DNA of 64,000 bases from Ceratodon purpureus (lineage: Eukaryota > Streptophyta > Bryopsida > Pseudoditrichales > Ditrichaceae): assembly GCA_014871385.1 (NCBI GenBank), contig CM026425.1:16200637-16264636 (forward strand), written 5' to 3'. This document shows, one piece after another, positions 34,601 through 47,900 of this stretch. The notes under the pieces were generated by a model that was given only the letters and a program-made list of their open reading frames with translations, searched no databases and was not told the origin of the DNA. Positions within the stretch are counted from its first letter, which is position 1; each line of letters starts with the position of its first letter. The position numbers and the translations under genes were made by a program.

Positions 34601-35813
34601 TGCCATGGAAACACATTCACAAGTACTAAAAAATAATAATAGTTGCAAACTTGCAAGAGGGCGGACTCACCTTTCTCCATTTGAGAACCAAAGTTGAGCA
34701 CCAAACGCAGTTTGAGGTCCTGCAGCAAAATACACACTCTAGAATTAAATTTCTGGAACTACACCTTAATGCAGACCAGAGGCCACTTCAAAACCTCGTA
34801 ACCACCAATTTCTGAGCCACAAACCAAACCACAACATAATAGTTACATGCATTCAAAAATCAAATATCTCGTCTAACAATTGTCAACTACCGAGAGCAGC
34901 CATATAAGGCTGCACCAACAATGCCATCCCATTCCATCCCCTCAACTAAGTTACTCCCACTCCCTTCAAAGACATAAAACGTTCGCATTATTCATCATGC
35001 CATGCTGGTCAATGACATCACCATCGCTAATGTTGATCGTCGCAAAAATCAACAATGCATGTTGGTTTCAACTCCATACACTGGATCCCATCCCACCATA
35101 TTAAATATAAAAAAATCTTCAAAGACGAAATAATTCAAACCAATTCAGCTCTAAAATCCAGAATGGAATGACTATGAGTGATCCACACTCACTGTATGCA
35201 AAGATAACAACCTACCCTAACCCCCGAAAAAACCCCTGAATTCCGTTCTCTCTTCGAGCAATATAAGAACTAAATTTAGCTCATCGGCCAGAGAGAGCCC
35301 TAATTCTGATATTAGTGAATTTCACACATACATTGAACTCTTTGTTCAACACACCATTGCACATACAGTTGAATTCTGATAATTGCCCCCAATATGTAGA
35401 GATCCAGTCGCAAATATTCAGCTTTGAGATAGAGCTCAACCAATGCACGACAACTAATATTATGAATCAGAATAGGGTAGTTGCCTAGACCGCATTACAC
35501 AATGCAGCGATCTCAGAGCTCAATCAACCCAACAAAGAGCTCCAAGAGAACTGAAAACCGAGAAATGTAACGAAGAAGAAGATGCTGCGTACCCACAAAT
35601 CAGATGATCTCCTGGAACCACAACAAAGGCAGAACAAGTGGAGAGAGTGAATGTGGAAGGATGCAATTGAGATGAGATGAGATGAGATGGTGTTTTACCT
35701 CCGCCGCCGAGGCAGGCCATGGAGGTGCGGCCATCGGGGAAGACAATGTCGTCGATGATGATGGTGAAGGTGACCAACTCCAGGGCGGCGTCGTCGCTGT
35801 TCGCCATCGCCAT
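31650..35813 (-). CDS. pfkB-family (ribokinase-like) carbohydrate kinase
   Basis: Ten exons on the minus strand: 35813-35699, 34719-34671, 34470-34347, 33956-33927, 33820-33744, 33480-33337, 32884-32770, 32484-32441, 32269-32034 and 31756-31650. All introns are GT-AG, and the exons join in frame to 346 aa. Landmarks are IIIDDIVFPDGRTSM near the start, GGGGPQTAFGAQLW at the first junction, GVGADFPESCKDWL, FSPNEREA (189-196), LRRGDQGC (222-229) and the nucleotide/anion-hole motif DPTGCGN (276-282). In classical members the last motif is GAGD with a catalytic Asp; here it is Asn. The protein should phosphorylate a sugar or sugar-like substrate with ATP, but the substrate of this plant and cyanobacterial subgroup is not known to me. 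The ATG at 35813 is the first in frame. Confidence 0.93.
34106..34232 (+). ncRNA. tRNA-like fold antisense in pfkB intron 3
   Basis: GTGGCTG (34106-34112) pairs perfectly with CAGCCAC (34225-34231), like an acceptor stem. Directly inside the 3' strand lies a T-arm, CCGGG-TTCAAAA-CCTGG (34208-34224), whose loop and stem match a Pol III B box (GTTCAAAAC). Adjacent to that, AACTCTTT (34120-34127) pairs with AAAGAGTT (34200-34207). The 72 nt between are AT-rich with a small CGGT/ACCG hairpin. There is no proper D-arm or anticodon arm, so it is not an ordinary tRNA. A CTTTTT-repeat run (34241-34258) follows. It may be a tRNA pseudogene with an insertion, a SINE, or a structured RNA. Confidence 0.45.
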
Positions 35814-38800
35814 AGCCGCAATGCGATGCAATTCTTGCAGCTTCCTCAATTCACCTTCATTCTCTTCTCTCCTCTCTTCAAATTGCTTCCAAATTTAGAT
35901 GAACAACTCCTCATTTCTTCCCACATTCATCGCTCATTCATCTTTCACCATCCACACAGCCAGATCTCCAGTTTTCTGGTTTTTTCTTTTCTTTTCTTTT
36001 CTTTTTAAAGTTTTAAGGTTTACCATAGTTGGATAGCAGGTTATCATGAATAATTCTAAAATAAAACCAAAAAAAATTAAAGATAGGAAAATAAAATATT
36101 ACAAATTCTTTTTAGAGATGGTTGCCTATTTCAAGTCGTTTGAGATTATTTTTAGTCATTAATTTTGAAAAAATCAAAATCAAAAAATTGATTTTAAAGA
36201 GACGGACATTATTTTTCCTAAAAAATAAATATGTGTTTTGAAGTGGACAAACTGCTACCTCAGTACGGGAGCTCATGGTTTTTGTTGTCATACATGAGAA
36301 ATCAATCTGACAACTCTGGTTCCCAAACTTGAGTGAGAGGGTTGGTGGTGGTCCGGTGGAGTACCTACCTGTAGGTGCCAGTTTCTAAATAGAAAAGCTC
36401 TAGTTCTGTGCGGGAGTAGTATGATTCTACAGGAGTTTGATTTCTTGTCATTTGTTGAGGAAAATGAGAATGGAATTAAATTGAATATGGTACACATGGT
36501 GCAGATGGTTTATATGGTTCCACATGGGAGAAGGGAAGGAGTGAAGTTATTGACTTGGACTTTGGTCGTGAGTGCAGGCATGAGCTCTACAGGGGTGGTA
36601 GTCAATAAAATTTGATGTGTAAGTTAACATTGATACTGTTGAGAGTGTTTGAAGGGACCCTGAACTTCTGAAGAATGTTGTGGGGGAGAGTGTAAGTCAG
36701 GTGTTTGTTTTGAGGGTCAACTAGAGTTCCTTGTATGTATTGTGGAGAAGGAGTGGAAGATTGCAACAGTCAGTGAGCACTGACCATGAGGAGGTTGACA
36801 TGGGCAATGCTGAATATCCCATGCTTGGCTTGTGAAATGGTCGTAGGCAGAGAGCTATGCCAGAGCTTGGTCCATCTTGCCGGACAAAGTTTCTTAATCT
36901 GAAAGTGATGGCAAGTTAGACTACACTTGAAAAGAGGTCATAGTTAGTGGAAAATTTGAGTTTATCATGAAAGGTTAGGGTTCTGTGGTGAGAGATGTGC
37001 ATTGATTCTTCATAAGAAATCTTATCCTTTGTCATGTTGCCCTAACTTGCCCTAACATCTAAATGACGTAGATTTTAGCAAAGTCAATATCACATCCATC
37101 TTGCTTGACTTGAAATGATGTCAATATAACATCAAAATACACATGGTGAAATGACATCTACATGATTGAATGGCATTGTTTATGTCTATAGTAAGCATTG
37201 ATAATCATAAAACAACAAAATTCACTCTACAATTACTACTCACAATCAAATTCTTGATTGTGTGACCTGGTAACCGCTAACCTTCACATAAAATTTTATT
37301 GATTGATTTATTTTTGTTTTTAGTAGTGAATTGCAATGATTTTGGATCAATAGAGGGTGGTCGCAAAAGAAGTCTTCAATTTACTTTTGATATCTACGGT
37401 GATTTAAGGGCAACCAATAGTAGAATGTGTGGTTACAAAAACATCTTGAGATTCGCTATTCCATGACTTGACTACAGATGTCATAATGCCTTGAATCTTG
37501 TGTTACTTAGACATTTTGGTACAATCAATCTTCATCGTGCCCACAAAAACACCCAACCTAACCCATATGTACCTTTGGGATCAATCTGATGTCTTCGGAT
37601 CTTTGGGGAATCTGTGCATATGTGTTTCTAGCCCGTGACCAGGGCATGGCCACATCCTGAATTCCAATTTCCTATGTTGAAGGACAGTAACGCAGACACA
37701 GGTAGTTGAAACACATAATAAAGAGAAGGATACCTGGAAGAGATGGTCTGGACATCTGGCCTCTGAAGGCAGAACGTACTTCTACACATTGGGGCTGTCA
37801 TCAATTCTGTAGTCATGTGGAATGTTCTGAATAACCCATTACAATTTAAATCCAAGACAGCCAATAAGTTAGAACATGGACCGAAGTTCTCAACTTGGGT
37901 TGATACAGTAGCATTTCAGCCATCCTTGTGTTTCTTACTTCAGCATAGCATCTATAAAACACAGCAAGCCAGCCATGATGGATTTTAGTGGCTACAGAAG
38001 CTGTAATGATGTTTGAGATGCTCTTTTGGAACACCAGCAAAATAAGAATATGCATCTATTGCATTCCACTAACTTGTTGTGTTGTGATGGCTAATGACAA
38101 CATGCAAAGCTTGAGCTGGACTTGGTAGTGCAAATCTATGCTGCCCAGATAAAGCAATAAGGTGTTGCCAGCAAACCCACATGTAACAGCTGAGACGGCA
38201 ATTAGTTTTGTCTGCAAACCTGGAATTGAGCTAGAATCCCAAGAGTTATGGACTCATGGGTGAGATTTTTTTCTGCTGAACCAAGCAAATCACTCAATCA
38301 ACTCCTCTGTACTTCAGGATTCTGTAACCTGGAATGATCCTGCAATGCACATAACACAGCGTAAATGAGGTAGCAGTGCCAGGCTGAAATTGAATGCAGC
38401 TGTGAGCACGGTTCCAGAACTTGGTTGATGATGGCCAAGTTTTGACATTAAAATCCTTACCAAAATGTTGTTGAAATTCAAAAGGTTTTCTTGGAAATTT
38501 CAACCATATTTCATAAGAAATATATTAATACTTGTTTAACCCCTAATATTTTGGCCATAAAATTCCAAATTCTGCCTCAATTCTGCCCTGTTTTAGTTCA
38601 AGGTAGAATTATGAAAATTCAAACGTATTTTAAAGAATCTAACCGTAGGATCCAATACCTAACTTGTACATGTATGTGTACACAAAATTTTAGATTGTAA
38701 CTCCTCACCGTTTGGAAGATCATAAGGTTTGAACTTGAGAGAAAAGTTTTTTTTGGTACTGCCCGGCAGAGACAACCACCATTCGGACAGTGAAACAGCC

Positions 38801-39797
38801 AATTTTTTGAGATCGTGTGGTTGGAGGCTCTTCAGTTTTGGATTCTAAAGTGAGTTGGGAGTATACTCAAAAAAATTGAAGACAATACAACACAGAGAAG
38901 CATTGGAAAACCACATTTCTAGTGACGGGAGTAAAATGAAATGCATAAACACTGGCTCTTTTTCCACACTACAACTGCCTAAGAAGATCATCTATTTTTT
39001 GAAATCCGAACGGTGTATACATGCATTTGTATGGAATAGAAATTGTAGAGGAAAGAAATCTAAAAATAATAATTAAAAATCCAAAAATAGATATGAATTT
39101 TACAGCATATACTATGGTTTAGGAGGAGAAAATGGTGGAGGAGAAAATAGTGAAGAAAAAATGGGTGACGAAGGTGACCCAATCACTGTTGATATGTCTG
39201 AATCTTGGAACTTTGACTGAATATATCTCAAGATCCGTACGGTCAAAATTTACAAAACTTGGTACGTAGATGAATTGGATGCCTCTAAACAAGACCCTAC
39301 GGTTGGATTTTTCAAAATCAAGTTTCAAAAAAATTGTGAAACGATTTCAGAAAGGATCATTTGGACTGTCACAGATTTGGTAGACCACTTCCATCGGCCA
39401 CAAACCTGCCTTAGCTGCCCTGAATTGAATTTTGATCTTTAAACACGAATTATTTCTTAACTACGGGCCCGATGAAAGTAAAATTTGGTCTTGTTAAAAA
39501 GATATAACAATTTCCCATGTTGTGCCAAAGTTATAGCCGTGCATCCGATAAAATTTGACTCATAAGGAGCCAGACCGGACCCTAAATCATACCAAAATTG
39601 TTGAGTTGATGCTTTGGAATTAAAACTGCCAGTTCCAATTTTGGAGCATTAGTTGTGACACTGGCTATTGTCAAGCAACAAATGATCATCCTTGAACATA
39701 ATTATTTTTGCATTTTGCCTAAAACAATGATGAAAAGTCAAGAATGTGGTTGGATATTGCAACCTTACTTATATCCAAACTTCACTATGAAAATTAT
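35814..39797. other. Intergenic, no gene recognised
   Basis: The first 200 bp are the pfkB 5' region and include a (TTTTC)n run at 35983-36006. Further on, a GTTTAACCCCTAA motif near 38536 resembles one end of the TTAACCCC element family, but I found no partner end. Otherwise nothing coding. Confidence 0.3.
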
Positions 39798-39881
39798 AAT
39801 GAGCATGATCTACTCTATAATGAGCATGATCTACTCTATGATGAGCGTGATCTACTCTATGATGAGCATGATCTACTCAAT
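39798..39881 (+). repeat. 21-bp tandem repeat, four copies
   Basis: Units AATGAGCATGATCTACTCTAT run at 39798-39818, 39819-39839, 39840-39860 and 39861-39881, with one to three differences each. The period of 21 keeps an open frame of seven-residue repeats, but no gene context supports translation. Confidence 0.9.
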
Positions 39882-42329
39882 AATGAATAGATGAATGGTA
39901 ACTACATGAAGATCAAATATGAAGTTTACAATAAGGTAGACGGTGCTAAATCTGTGCGTCGTCTTAATCTGTGCATGTGGTCTGAGCATAATAACCATGC
40001 TCTTGAAGACTCAGAACCAACCTAGTAGTGTTCGTAAGTTGGATACACTCGCAGTTGCATATAGGAAACAAAGTTGGTGGATTTGGATACAAAGTGGATG
40101 GAGTTGTATACCACGATGGTTAATTCTCACCCTAGTCTTGTCTGTCAATAGTAGCATTATGGCATGTCTGTAGGGGATTTTCTTGATTCACTTTGAACAT
40201 TTTTCATTAATTGAGGTGGTTTGATATGCTCATGTGAACACTGCCTAACGAATAGTTTTTTTCTTGCAAGTATGTGAAATTTTTGCAATTACTTATGCTT
40301 CATTCAAGCTGTTCAAATCTCTTAAGTGCACGGTTTAAGCACCATCTACCTTATTTGGCATCATTGGTGTAGTTAAGTCAATTAGTCCTTCTAGAATTAA
40401 TTATGTATAAATCTTGTCAAAAAACTCATTCCTAACCAAAAGAACATACTTAAAATTTTGATCTGCTTGAAATGATGTCCATTTTATATAAAGCATTTCT
40501 ACAAAAACAATTTTATTTAATTCTATATAAACAAAAATTTTAAAAAAAATGAAATGTAACATGGTCTAAAAGGTAGGTAATAAGTGACCAATTCATGGTC
40601 AATGTTGGACTCTTGCACACTATGGTGTATCATTTTAGTGCTTGAAATAATTTGCATGTACATGTGGTAGAGTTGAAGACAAAAAGATCCACTCCTCTCT
40701 CGCTACTACATAGTCAGTTCTTCACCAAATCTAAAACCAATTGCATATTTTGAAAGTTGCAACTAAAAGAATATTAAGTTTTAAATTTGAGGTTAATCAA
40801 ACAACAAGATTTGGTAATGAAAGAAATTTAAGGTAATAATTCAAAAAATGATTAGGAGGCTTTAAAGATTAAAAAGTCCAAGCTTAATCTCCTACTAATC
40901 TACTAATAATCTATTTGCAATCTATAAGATGATTGCTTGAGTAGAGATGCTTTCAAGTTGTTATGAACAATTCAAAGCCAAAAAGGTATGAGTAGATTTT
41001 GATGAGTCTGACATGTTTGTAGGAGCTAAATTGAACTAAATTGCGCTTGGTAAGAGTTAAAAGCATTGTATTGTATGATAAGATTATAAAATAAATAAAT
41101 AAATAAATAAAATTATTAAGTAGTTAATTAGTGTTAGGACAATGAAATGACGGGGCTGAACTTAATGGTTTAGGTGCCCCAAAGAACAAAAATGGATTAT
41201 TGGATGAAAGCCTCCGGGTGCAAAAATTAAAAATCACCATTTAGAAGTAGCTTAGAAATTAGATACCAAAATTCAAAAATAATAATAATAATAAAAATGG
41301 GTAAGAGGAGTCCTTGGAGGGATAAGAAAAAAATGATTAAAAAAGAAAAATATTGTATGGATGGGCAATGGCTGCTCCACCCCGAGTCTATTCCGGCCTT
41401 TGTTTACCTATGTTAACTTTATGAGGAAACCTTGATTTCCCCCGGTTTACTTTTTGAGAAAACTATGATTCCCCCCTTCAGCATAAAAGGGAGAAATCAG
41501 GGTTTCTAAATTCTTTTTCTTAATTTGTTTTTTGGGAGCATATGTTGAGAAGTGCTTTGTAGAGGTTATATGAGGGTTTCTTTTAAGAGAAGGTGGGGAA
41601 GAAGAAGCCATACACCTAGAAGGAATTGTGAAGCTTTTAGGAAGGAAAGAGAGAGTTTTTGTGAAGAAATGTGGGTTGAGAGAAAAGTAACTAGGGTGGA
41701 GGTAGCAAGAAGACAAGAAGGAGGTATTGTAGTAAAGAAACAACAAGGATGACAAAGCTTGGAGCAAGAGGGAGCATTTTTTGAGATGAATGTGGAGGTT
41801 GCAACCTATCGTTTTAACCTAGGGTTTCAAGTTAGGTTTGAAGTGGAAGTGGAAGTTGGTCGAAGATTGTTTAAGAGGTGTAAAGAGGTACTTCTTAGAC
41901 AACAATCTTTTTTAAATTTCTATTTTTGTGTGTGTCTCAATTGTTTGAATTTTTCTTGTCAATCCCTCCAAAAAAAGTCTTAATGTTTTTCTTCCTGCTC
42001 TAAAAATCTGTAGATACATCTCTTAATTTGTGGCCTCATGTGTTGTAATTGTGAGATTGTTTCCTCTTTTTCAACTCTAGTCTAACTAATTTCTTTCGGG
42101 CTTCTCTCGGTTCTTCCTATTTTCCTTCCTCTTCGCTATCTTTCTGGTTTTGCCATAACTTTGGGGTAGTGTACTTGGAGTATCTTGTTGTTTGTATGTT
42201 ATATTTTCTCCTAGTGTCATTTATGTGAGGATAACTCTATCTTTAAGAGTGTTCTTGGTATATCAGACCACACACTTATTTATTGTTTGCTTCTCAATTT
42301 CTCATGGGCAGTAGTAGAATCTAGTATTG
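39882..42329. other. AT-rich intergenic sequence
   Basis: Contains (AAAT)n microsatellites near 41087-41112 and (AAT)n near 41277. Frames on both strands at 41447-41767 are purine/pyrimidine-skew artefacts. No gene seen. Confidence 0.35.
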
Positions 42330-43339
42330 TGCGTGTGGGGGGTTGTTTCTTCAAAAGTATGGGGATTTCCCATAGCTATGGTTGCTTGGGGAATACCGGC
42401 ACTTACAAGGATAGACCCTAAAAATTGGTGGCACATCAGAGGAAGAAGAGTTGGAGGACAACCTCATGCGCATGGATTGCAATTATTTGTATTAGAAGCC
42501 ATGGAATGTGCAACATGGTAGGTTTGTGGAGGAAATTTTGCCCATGGATCGGAAGTCACCGAGGTTCTTATAGAGCCAACCTCAAGGCATAGTCTTTGAA
42601 GTTGTAGATGGAGGTATATTCATTTGCGGAGGAAGATTAGCAGTCCGGGGTAAATCCAAAACTCTTGAACCGGTACGTGGCCGGAACGTATGACCCTTCA
42701 GAGTAGTACCAGAGTAGCATGTTCAAGGATGAGCAACTCTAGAGTCTCTCAAGCGTATTTTTCACCCCAAGATGATTGAAAGAGTCGCCGCTTGCTTGGC
42801 CATTGCTTATATCCAAGCCTCCTTCGAGCTTGCTTCATTGGATCTGAAGTTTTATTGGACGAAGCCATCCAGCCTCAACTCAAGGCTAACCAAAGATGTG
42901 ATAATTCTAAAACCTTCTTGACTCCATACATTTTGCATTTATATGAGCATCGTGAGTGTTTGGAGCCGAAGGAGGAACATCTTTGGAGGCATTCTTCTCT
43001 CGGTAAAGAGGGAACCTCTAGCATCTTGTGAGGGGAGACTTCTTCATATTAGGCACCTCATAGGTTCAATTGGACTTAACAACTACCATGTGAGAATGGG
43101 TCCAACGGTCATTTCTAACACTCCGAAGAAAGCCATTATTAGTAGAAAAGGTAGTTTTCATATCTAAGGAGGTCATCAAGAGCATTCAAGACATGGAGGA
43201 CGAGATCTTGAAGGCAAAAACTTTGTACCGGACTCTCGGGAAGATATTTGAATTGGAAGAAGATGAAGACATCATTTTGGCAGCCCGGGAGAGCCAGAGG
43301 GAAACGGTGAGTATGAAGAAGGAGCTCCGAGCATATTAA
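42330..43339 (+). pseudogene. Decayed repeat-borne coding sequence
   Basis: Protein-like sequence moves between frames along the plus strand. Pieces are at about 42350-42520 (GFPIAMVAWGIPALTRIDPK), 42772-42918 (MIERVAACLAIAYIQASFEL), 42915-43031 (TPYILHLYEHRECLEPKEE), 42995-43167 and 43160-43336, the last acidic, helical and ending ELRAY. The order and lack of overlap suggest one former ORF of more than 300 codons broken by at least three frameshifts and several stops. I do not recognise the protein; composition and setting suggest a transposon-associated gene. Its stop TAA (43337-43339) lies within the inverted repeat of the next element. Confidence 0.45.
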
Positions 43340-43577
43340 CCCTTAAACGTCAGACCCAGCCCGAGGGGCTGGGTTTTTTTTTGAGAGAATCTTGCTCATA
43401 ATTTACACTCCATTATACCAAATTGGATTTTTAGAATGTCAAACTGAGCACCTTAAAGAGATCTATACTTTCTTAGAATAGAGCTCAAGCAAATTTAAAA
43501 TAGAATAATGCTTGAAATGGAGTTTAAAAGAGATTTTGGAAGTGGTATCAAGAAAGCATATGACGTTTAAGGGTTAA
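43336..43577. mobile_element. Short MITE with TTAACCCTTAAACGTCA ends
   Basis: Perfect 17-bp terminal inverted repeats (43336-43352 and 43561-43577) bound 242 bp. Immediately inside the left end is a 9-bp hairpin, ACCCAGCCC with its complement (43354-43374) around a 3-nt loop, followed by nine T residues. The ends are a variant of those at 24833 and 25746, and the hairpin recurs beside a single end at 51726. Confidence 0.75.
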
Positions 43578-44604
43578 GAGAGGAGCGCTGGAAAGCTAGG
43601 AGGATGTTAGAGACACAAACCAGATCAACCTCCTCTATCCTTTACAACCAAAAAAACCTTGAACTTTCATATATATATATAGAAAACTCCTGTAAAATCA
43701 TATAACACTCAAACAAAGTTACAAAAACAATCACCTTTCAGCAACTAGTTTATTTTATTTTATTTTAAAAATATATATTAAATAAATAAATTCTTGACAG
43801 AATACTCCTTTCCAGCCACTGCCATCATTTAGGGGTGAGTCTGTCATGTCCTACTCGGACCCAAAACCTTCGGACTCAAGAACCGACCACATTCGGTAAA
43901 AAAACAATTCCACATGTGATTAGTAGTTTATTAAAAACAAAAAATAAACCAGTGTGTACGTCTTTCTTAGTTCGGACTGAAACGGACTAATTTCAAAAGC
44001 AGTCAATTCCAATTTCCATCACAACCACCTTTTAAATCATGCTTCTGGAAGCTTGAAATGCGCAGTTAACTGGGCTCCGACATTTCTACCATTTTGCACC
44101 TAAAATTCTAAATGGAAAAATCACCGACCACCATACCACAATGAGCATAACCTTAGCCAGAATCTATCTCTAATAATCAACAATTAATAATCATGGGAAC
44201 TGGAAGTGTACCCTGGAATCCTGGCATGTTGGAGCTATTCTCTCAAAACAGTGTTTATATAACTTATGCACAGTGTCACACAACTTAAGCTGACTCCTCA
44301 GCTGATCATTTCTTATTCCAGACAAGTTATTCTAATTGTAAGTTGATTACATTCTTTTACCGTCGGAGGTGACTCAACAGTGGCTTGGTAAGTTGGTGGA
44401 GTGGAATTAATAACTGTTTGTGCACACCGAACTGGAACAACAGACAGAGAGGTTGTTGGTCGGTGGTTCAGGATTTGGGTGCTCATCTTTCGTCCTCAGT
44501 TTATTTTTTAGTTTATTTTTTGAAGGTATTAACTCTCTAGGGGATATTTATAATCATGAATTGGAGTTTATAGATATGGTGTTTGGATTAAGAAATTATT
44601 TATA
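43578..44604. other. Intergenic, no gene recognised
   Basis: Short TA and TTTTA runs near 43670 and 43748; otherwise no structure. Confidence 0.35.
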
Positions 44605-44995
44605 GCATCTCCACCCCTTGGCGCCAACGGGGGCGCCAACAGGGTGGTAGCCGTGGCTGGATTTAGGTCCGGGTCTCGGCCCCCGGCAGAGTCCCCACCC
44701 ATGAAGACAACAATGGGCCACTTCGTTAGCTACATCTCCACATCCGTATTCAATTGGGGAGACCACCTGGATCTGTTTGCTATTTTTGATCCTACTTTGA
44801 GCTTTTTAAACGGATAGAGTCCCTGAAACGGCGTAGCCGTGATGTTGGCATGAGGAAATGGTTCCGGCCACCTCCCCGGCCGGGAGGTAGTTTGGGCGTG
44901 GCCGGCAGATAACCTGCCGTTGGCGCCTCTCCGGTGGCCTCTCGGTCTCGGCACCCCACCGGTGGCGCCACCATTGGCGCCTACGGTGGAGATGC
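44605..44995. mobile_element. GC-rich TIR element
   Basis: GCATCTCCACC (44605-44615) and GGTGGAGATGC (44985-44995) are inverted ends, with GGCGCC motifs repeated just inside both. The 391-bp body is strongly GC-rich in AT-rich surroundings. A stray TTGGCGCCTACGGGG near 45806 may be a fragment of another copy. No target duplication or transposase is visible. Confidence 0.6.
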
Positions 44996-47900
44996 CCTTA
45001 CATTGTGAAGTTTTGGAAATGTATGATTTCTATTTTGAAATGGGATTCTATTGACCCCTATAGGAGAATTGTCTAAGAATGGGCTTTTGAGATCTTGTCT
45101 AGATTCCTAAGATGTCAATTTTAAATGTGATTTTTTGAATTTTTTGAATTGCTAGTGCCTCTTGGAAATATAAATTTTTAGTCATTAGAGATCAGAAAAA
45201 ATAATTATAGTATCTAAAACAACTTTTTTTATTTGTTGGAAACTCCAGTTTTTTTGCTACACCCTTCAACTATTTAAAGATTATTTATACAAGTGACTAA
45301 CATGATTAACTTGGAATATAAACCACTCTATCAATGCTAAATTACCTTGATAAAGTGGATGTATAATTTATTTTTACTCGGTAGATTATTGATGGATTAT
45401 AGAAATGAGTTTGCATTGGCACAATAAGTGCAAATTCTTTGTAATGGTCAATAGACAAGCGCATAAACTCGTGTAAAATATAAACCATTTAAAAAAAATA
45501 GATTACTAAGATATTTAAATAAAATCATAATTACATTTTGTGAAGATATACAAAACACAAGCATTGTAGGTTATGTTAAAATACTTAGAACATAATTGAA
45601 GAATTTTAAACCACCTATTAACAACCTTTTTATTAATAAAACAAGGTTTCATGTTTGTGAAAAGATACATGAATCAAGTTTCATGTAAGACTTTATTTAG
45701 AATTGATTGAAAAGATATATTGACGAACATATATGTATTTTTATTTTTGATAATACTAAATTTTGCGATGGCATTTTGATGATACCATCAACCATTGCAA
45801 AGCATTGGCGCCTACGGGGACAACACATAATTACATCTATAACCTTGTAATTTACATGTAATGAAAATAATCATATTTTATTTTATTATTTCTTTCTTTT
45901 CATCTTTAAAGTAAAAATATCCCTATGATTAAAAATATTAATGTATGTTCAAATGTATATTTGTAAATTTGTATAAAATAAGATATATGAATTTCACTTT
46001 ATGACGAAGGTTTTTTAATTCATATTAATCTAGAATTAAACATTTTATTTTATAGAATATATATATAGTATTTTTTATTTTTTTAGGTTTCCAGGATTAT
46101 TTAAAAAAACCATGGATGCATTTTGAGAAGATATAGACAAATATATAAAATATGGATTATATCAGAAACTGCATGAAAATTAATTAATAATTTCAAAAAA
46201 TATATAAAAAGCTCTTGAAGTAATACAACAAATTGGATGTTTGTGAAAGACACATGAATTAGTTTCTGTGTAAGGTTCTACGTACATTTGTTGTATGACC
46301 AACACCAACAAATGGACGCACTATTTTTTGTTACATAAGTTATCTAATTCTTATAATTGAAGTATAATTGCAAGTCTTTTAAAATAAATTTTATTTACTC
46401 ATCTTTTTGTATAATGTCATTATAACCTCTACTATTAATTTAAAAGAAGATTCATTACGTGTCTTGTATTCAATTTTTTCATTGTATAGATAACTGCAAA
46501 AACATATAATAGAATATAATAACAGAAAAAATAAATTGAACTTGATATATGTATTAAAGTTGTAGATTGTGAATTTTAAATTCTATTGAAATGATTTTAT
46601 CCATAGTTGTTGTTGTACAAATCACAGGAGAGTTGTTGCTTTTTAGCAAATATTTATACAATTTCAAAAAGTTAAGGTTTGTGAATCAAAAAATGATTTT
46701 GTTTATTTTTTCCATTACCCTAAAATATCACTCAAATGGACTCAAATGGATAAGAACAATAATATAATGTTCTTTACTTGTTTTTTGAGAATATAATCAA
46801 ATTTTAAAATTTGGTGCCAAATATCATCTTCTACTTTTTCTTACATGTTGACCATTTTTTTCTTATCTTATATAACCTTTTTGCTTACTGATAATATTAT
46901 TACTTATCAACATGCTTGTGTAATAGTTAGTGGTGGATAATATTAAAAATAAAAACTATGGTCACAATGGTTGACAATTTTTAGAGTGAAAATTTTCTAC
47001 TATAAAAGTATGAGTTTTAAAAATCTCAATAGCAACCATGTTAGTTACTTATATAGAGATCTCAACATTAGCACATATGTGTAGCAAATGTTTTGGAGTT
47101 GCATGACAACTACCATCAATATTATTTTCATATTTAGTGCAAAAAAATATATATATACTTCCATAATGCTCTTGTAATTTTGTGCTTCTTTAAACAATTT
47201 CAGAAATAACATTCAAAATTAGCATTGCGTGAACTTGCCTAAAATTCCAATTATTCATCAAGAGGGGCCAAGGAATTTTGAGGATCAGACATTGTCAAGT
47301 TTCAAAAATATACTAAATTAATGACCTTTCTTTTCATTGTCAATGTTTACTAGTTTACTAGACCATGTATTTAAGAAGAAAAAAAATTGCGTCATAATCA
47401 AAAATTGACATCACTATGTATTTTGAAGTTATTTATCATAATTGACAACAAAATGTTATTACAAATCAAACTATTTCCATCATATTAACGGTCCAACCTT
47501 TAAAGTTCTTTGAAACTAGATTTTGATTTGGGATTTAGAATGGCAAACATTTCAACAATGGCTTTGAACCTTACAATCTCCCAATTGTATGGAGGATCCT
47601 TCTCAAAATTTGTGTATATGTTTCCATACAATGCAAGTACAAGATCGCAGAGTTACAAATCTAATAAAGTCAAAAAAATAAAATAAAATCAATAATTTGT
47701 TATCACTAGGCGTTTGTTTTTGACAATTTTTGCTCCAAAACACCAAGAACTTTGCAGGTTAATACAATTTTCATAAACAAACCATGTAATTTTTACTTGA
47801 TTCTATTTATAATAAAAAGAGGATTCTAATACACTTTAGAATATAAATTTTGGATACCATATCGATAAATCATGATTTTTTAATGTTTGCTTGAAATAAG

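Noticed and set aside
41447-41767. 106-codon Ser/Pro-rich minus-strand frame resembling a transit peptide
   Set aside because: Strand skew (purine-rich plus strand) explains it, and no mature protein follows.
43354-43382. Hairpin plus T-run as a bacterial-type terminator
   Set aside because: The surrounding genome is plant nuclear with spliced genes; it is better explained as part of a transposon end.
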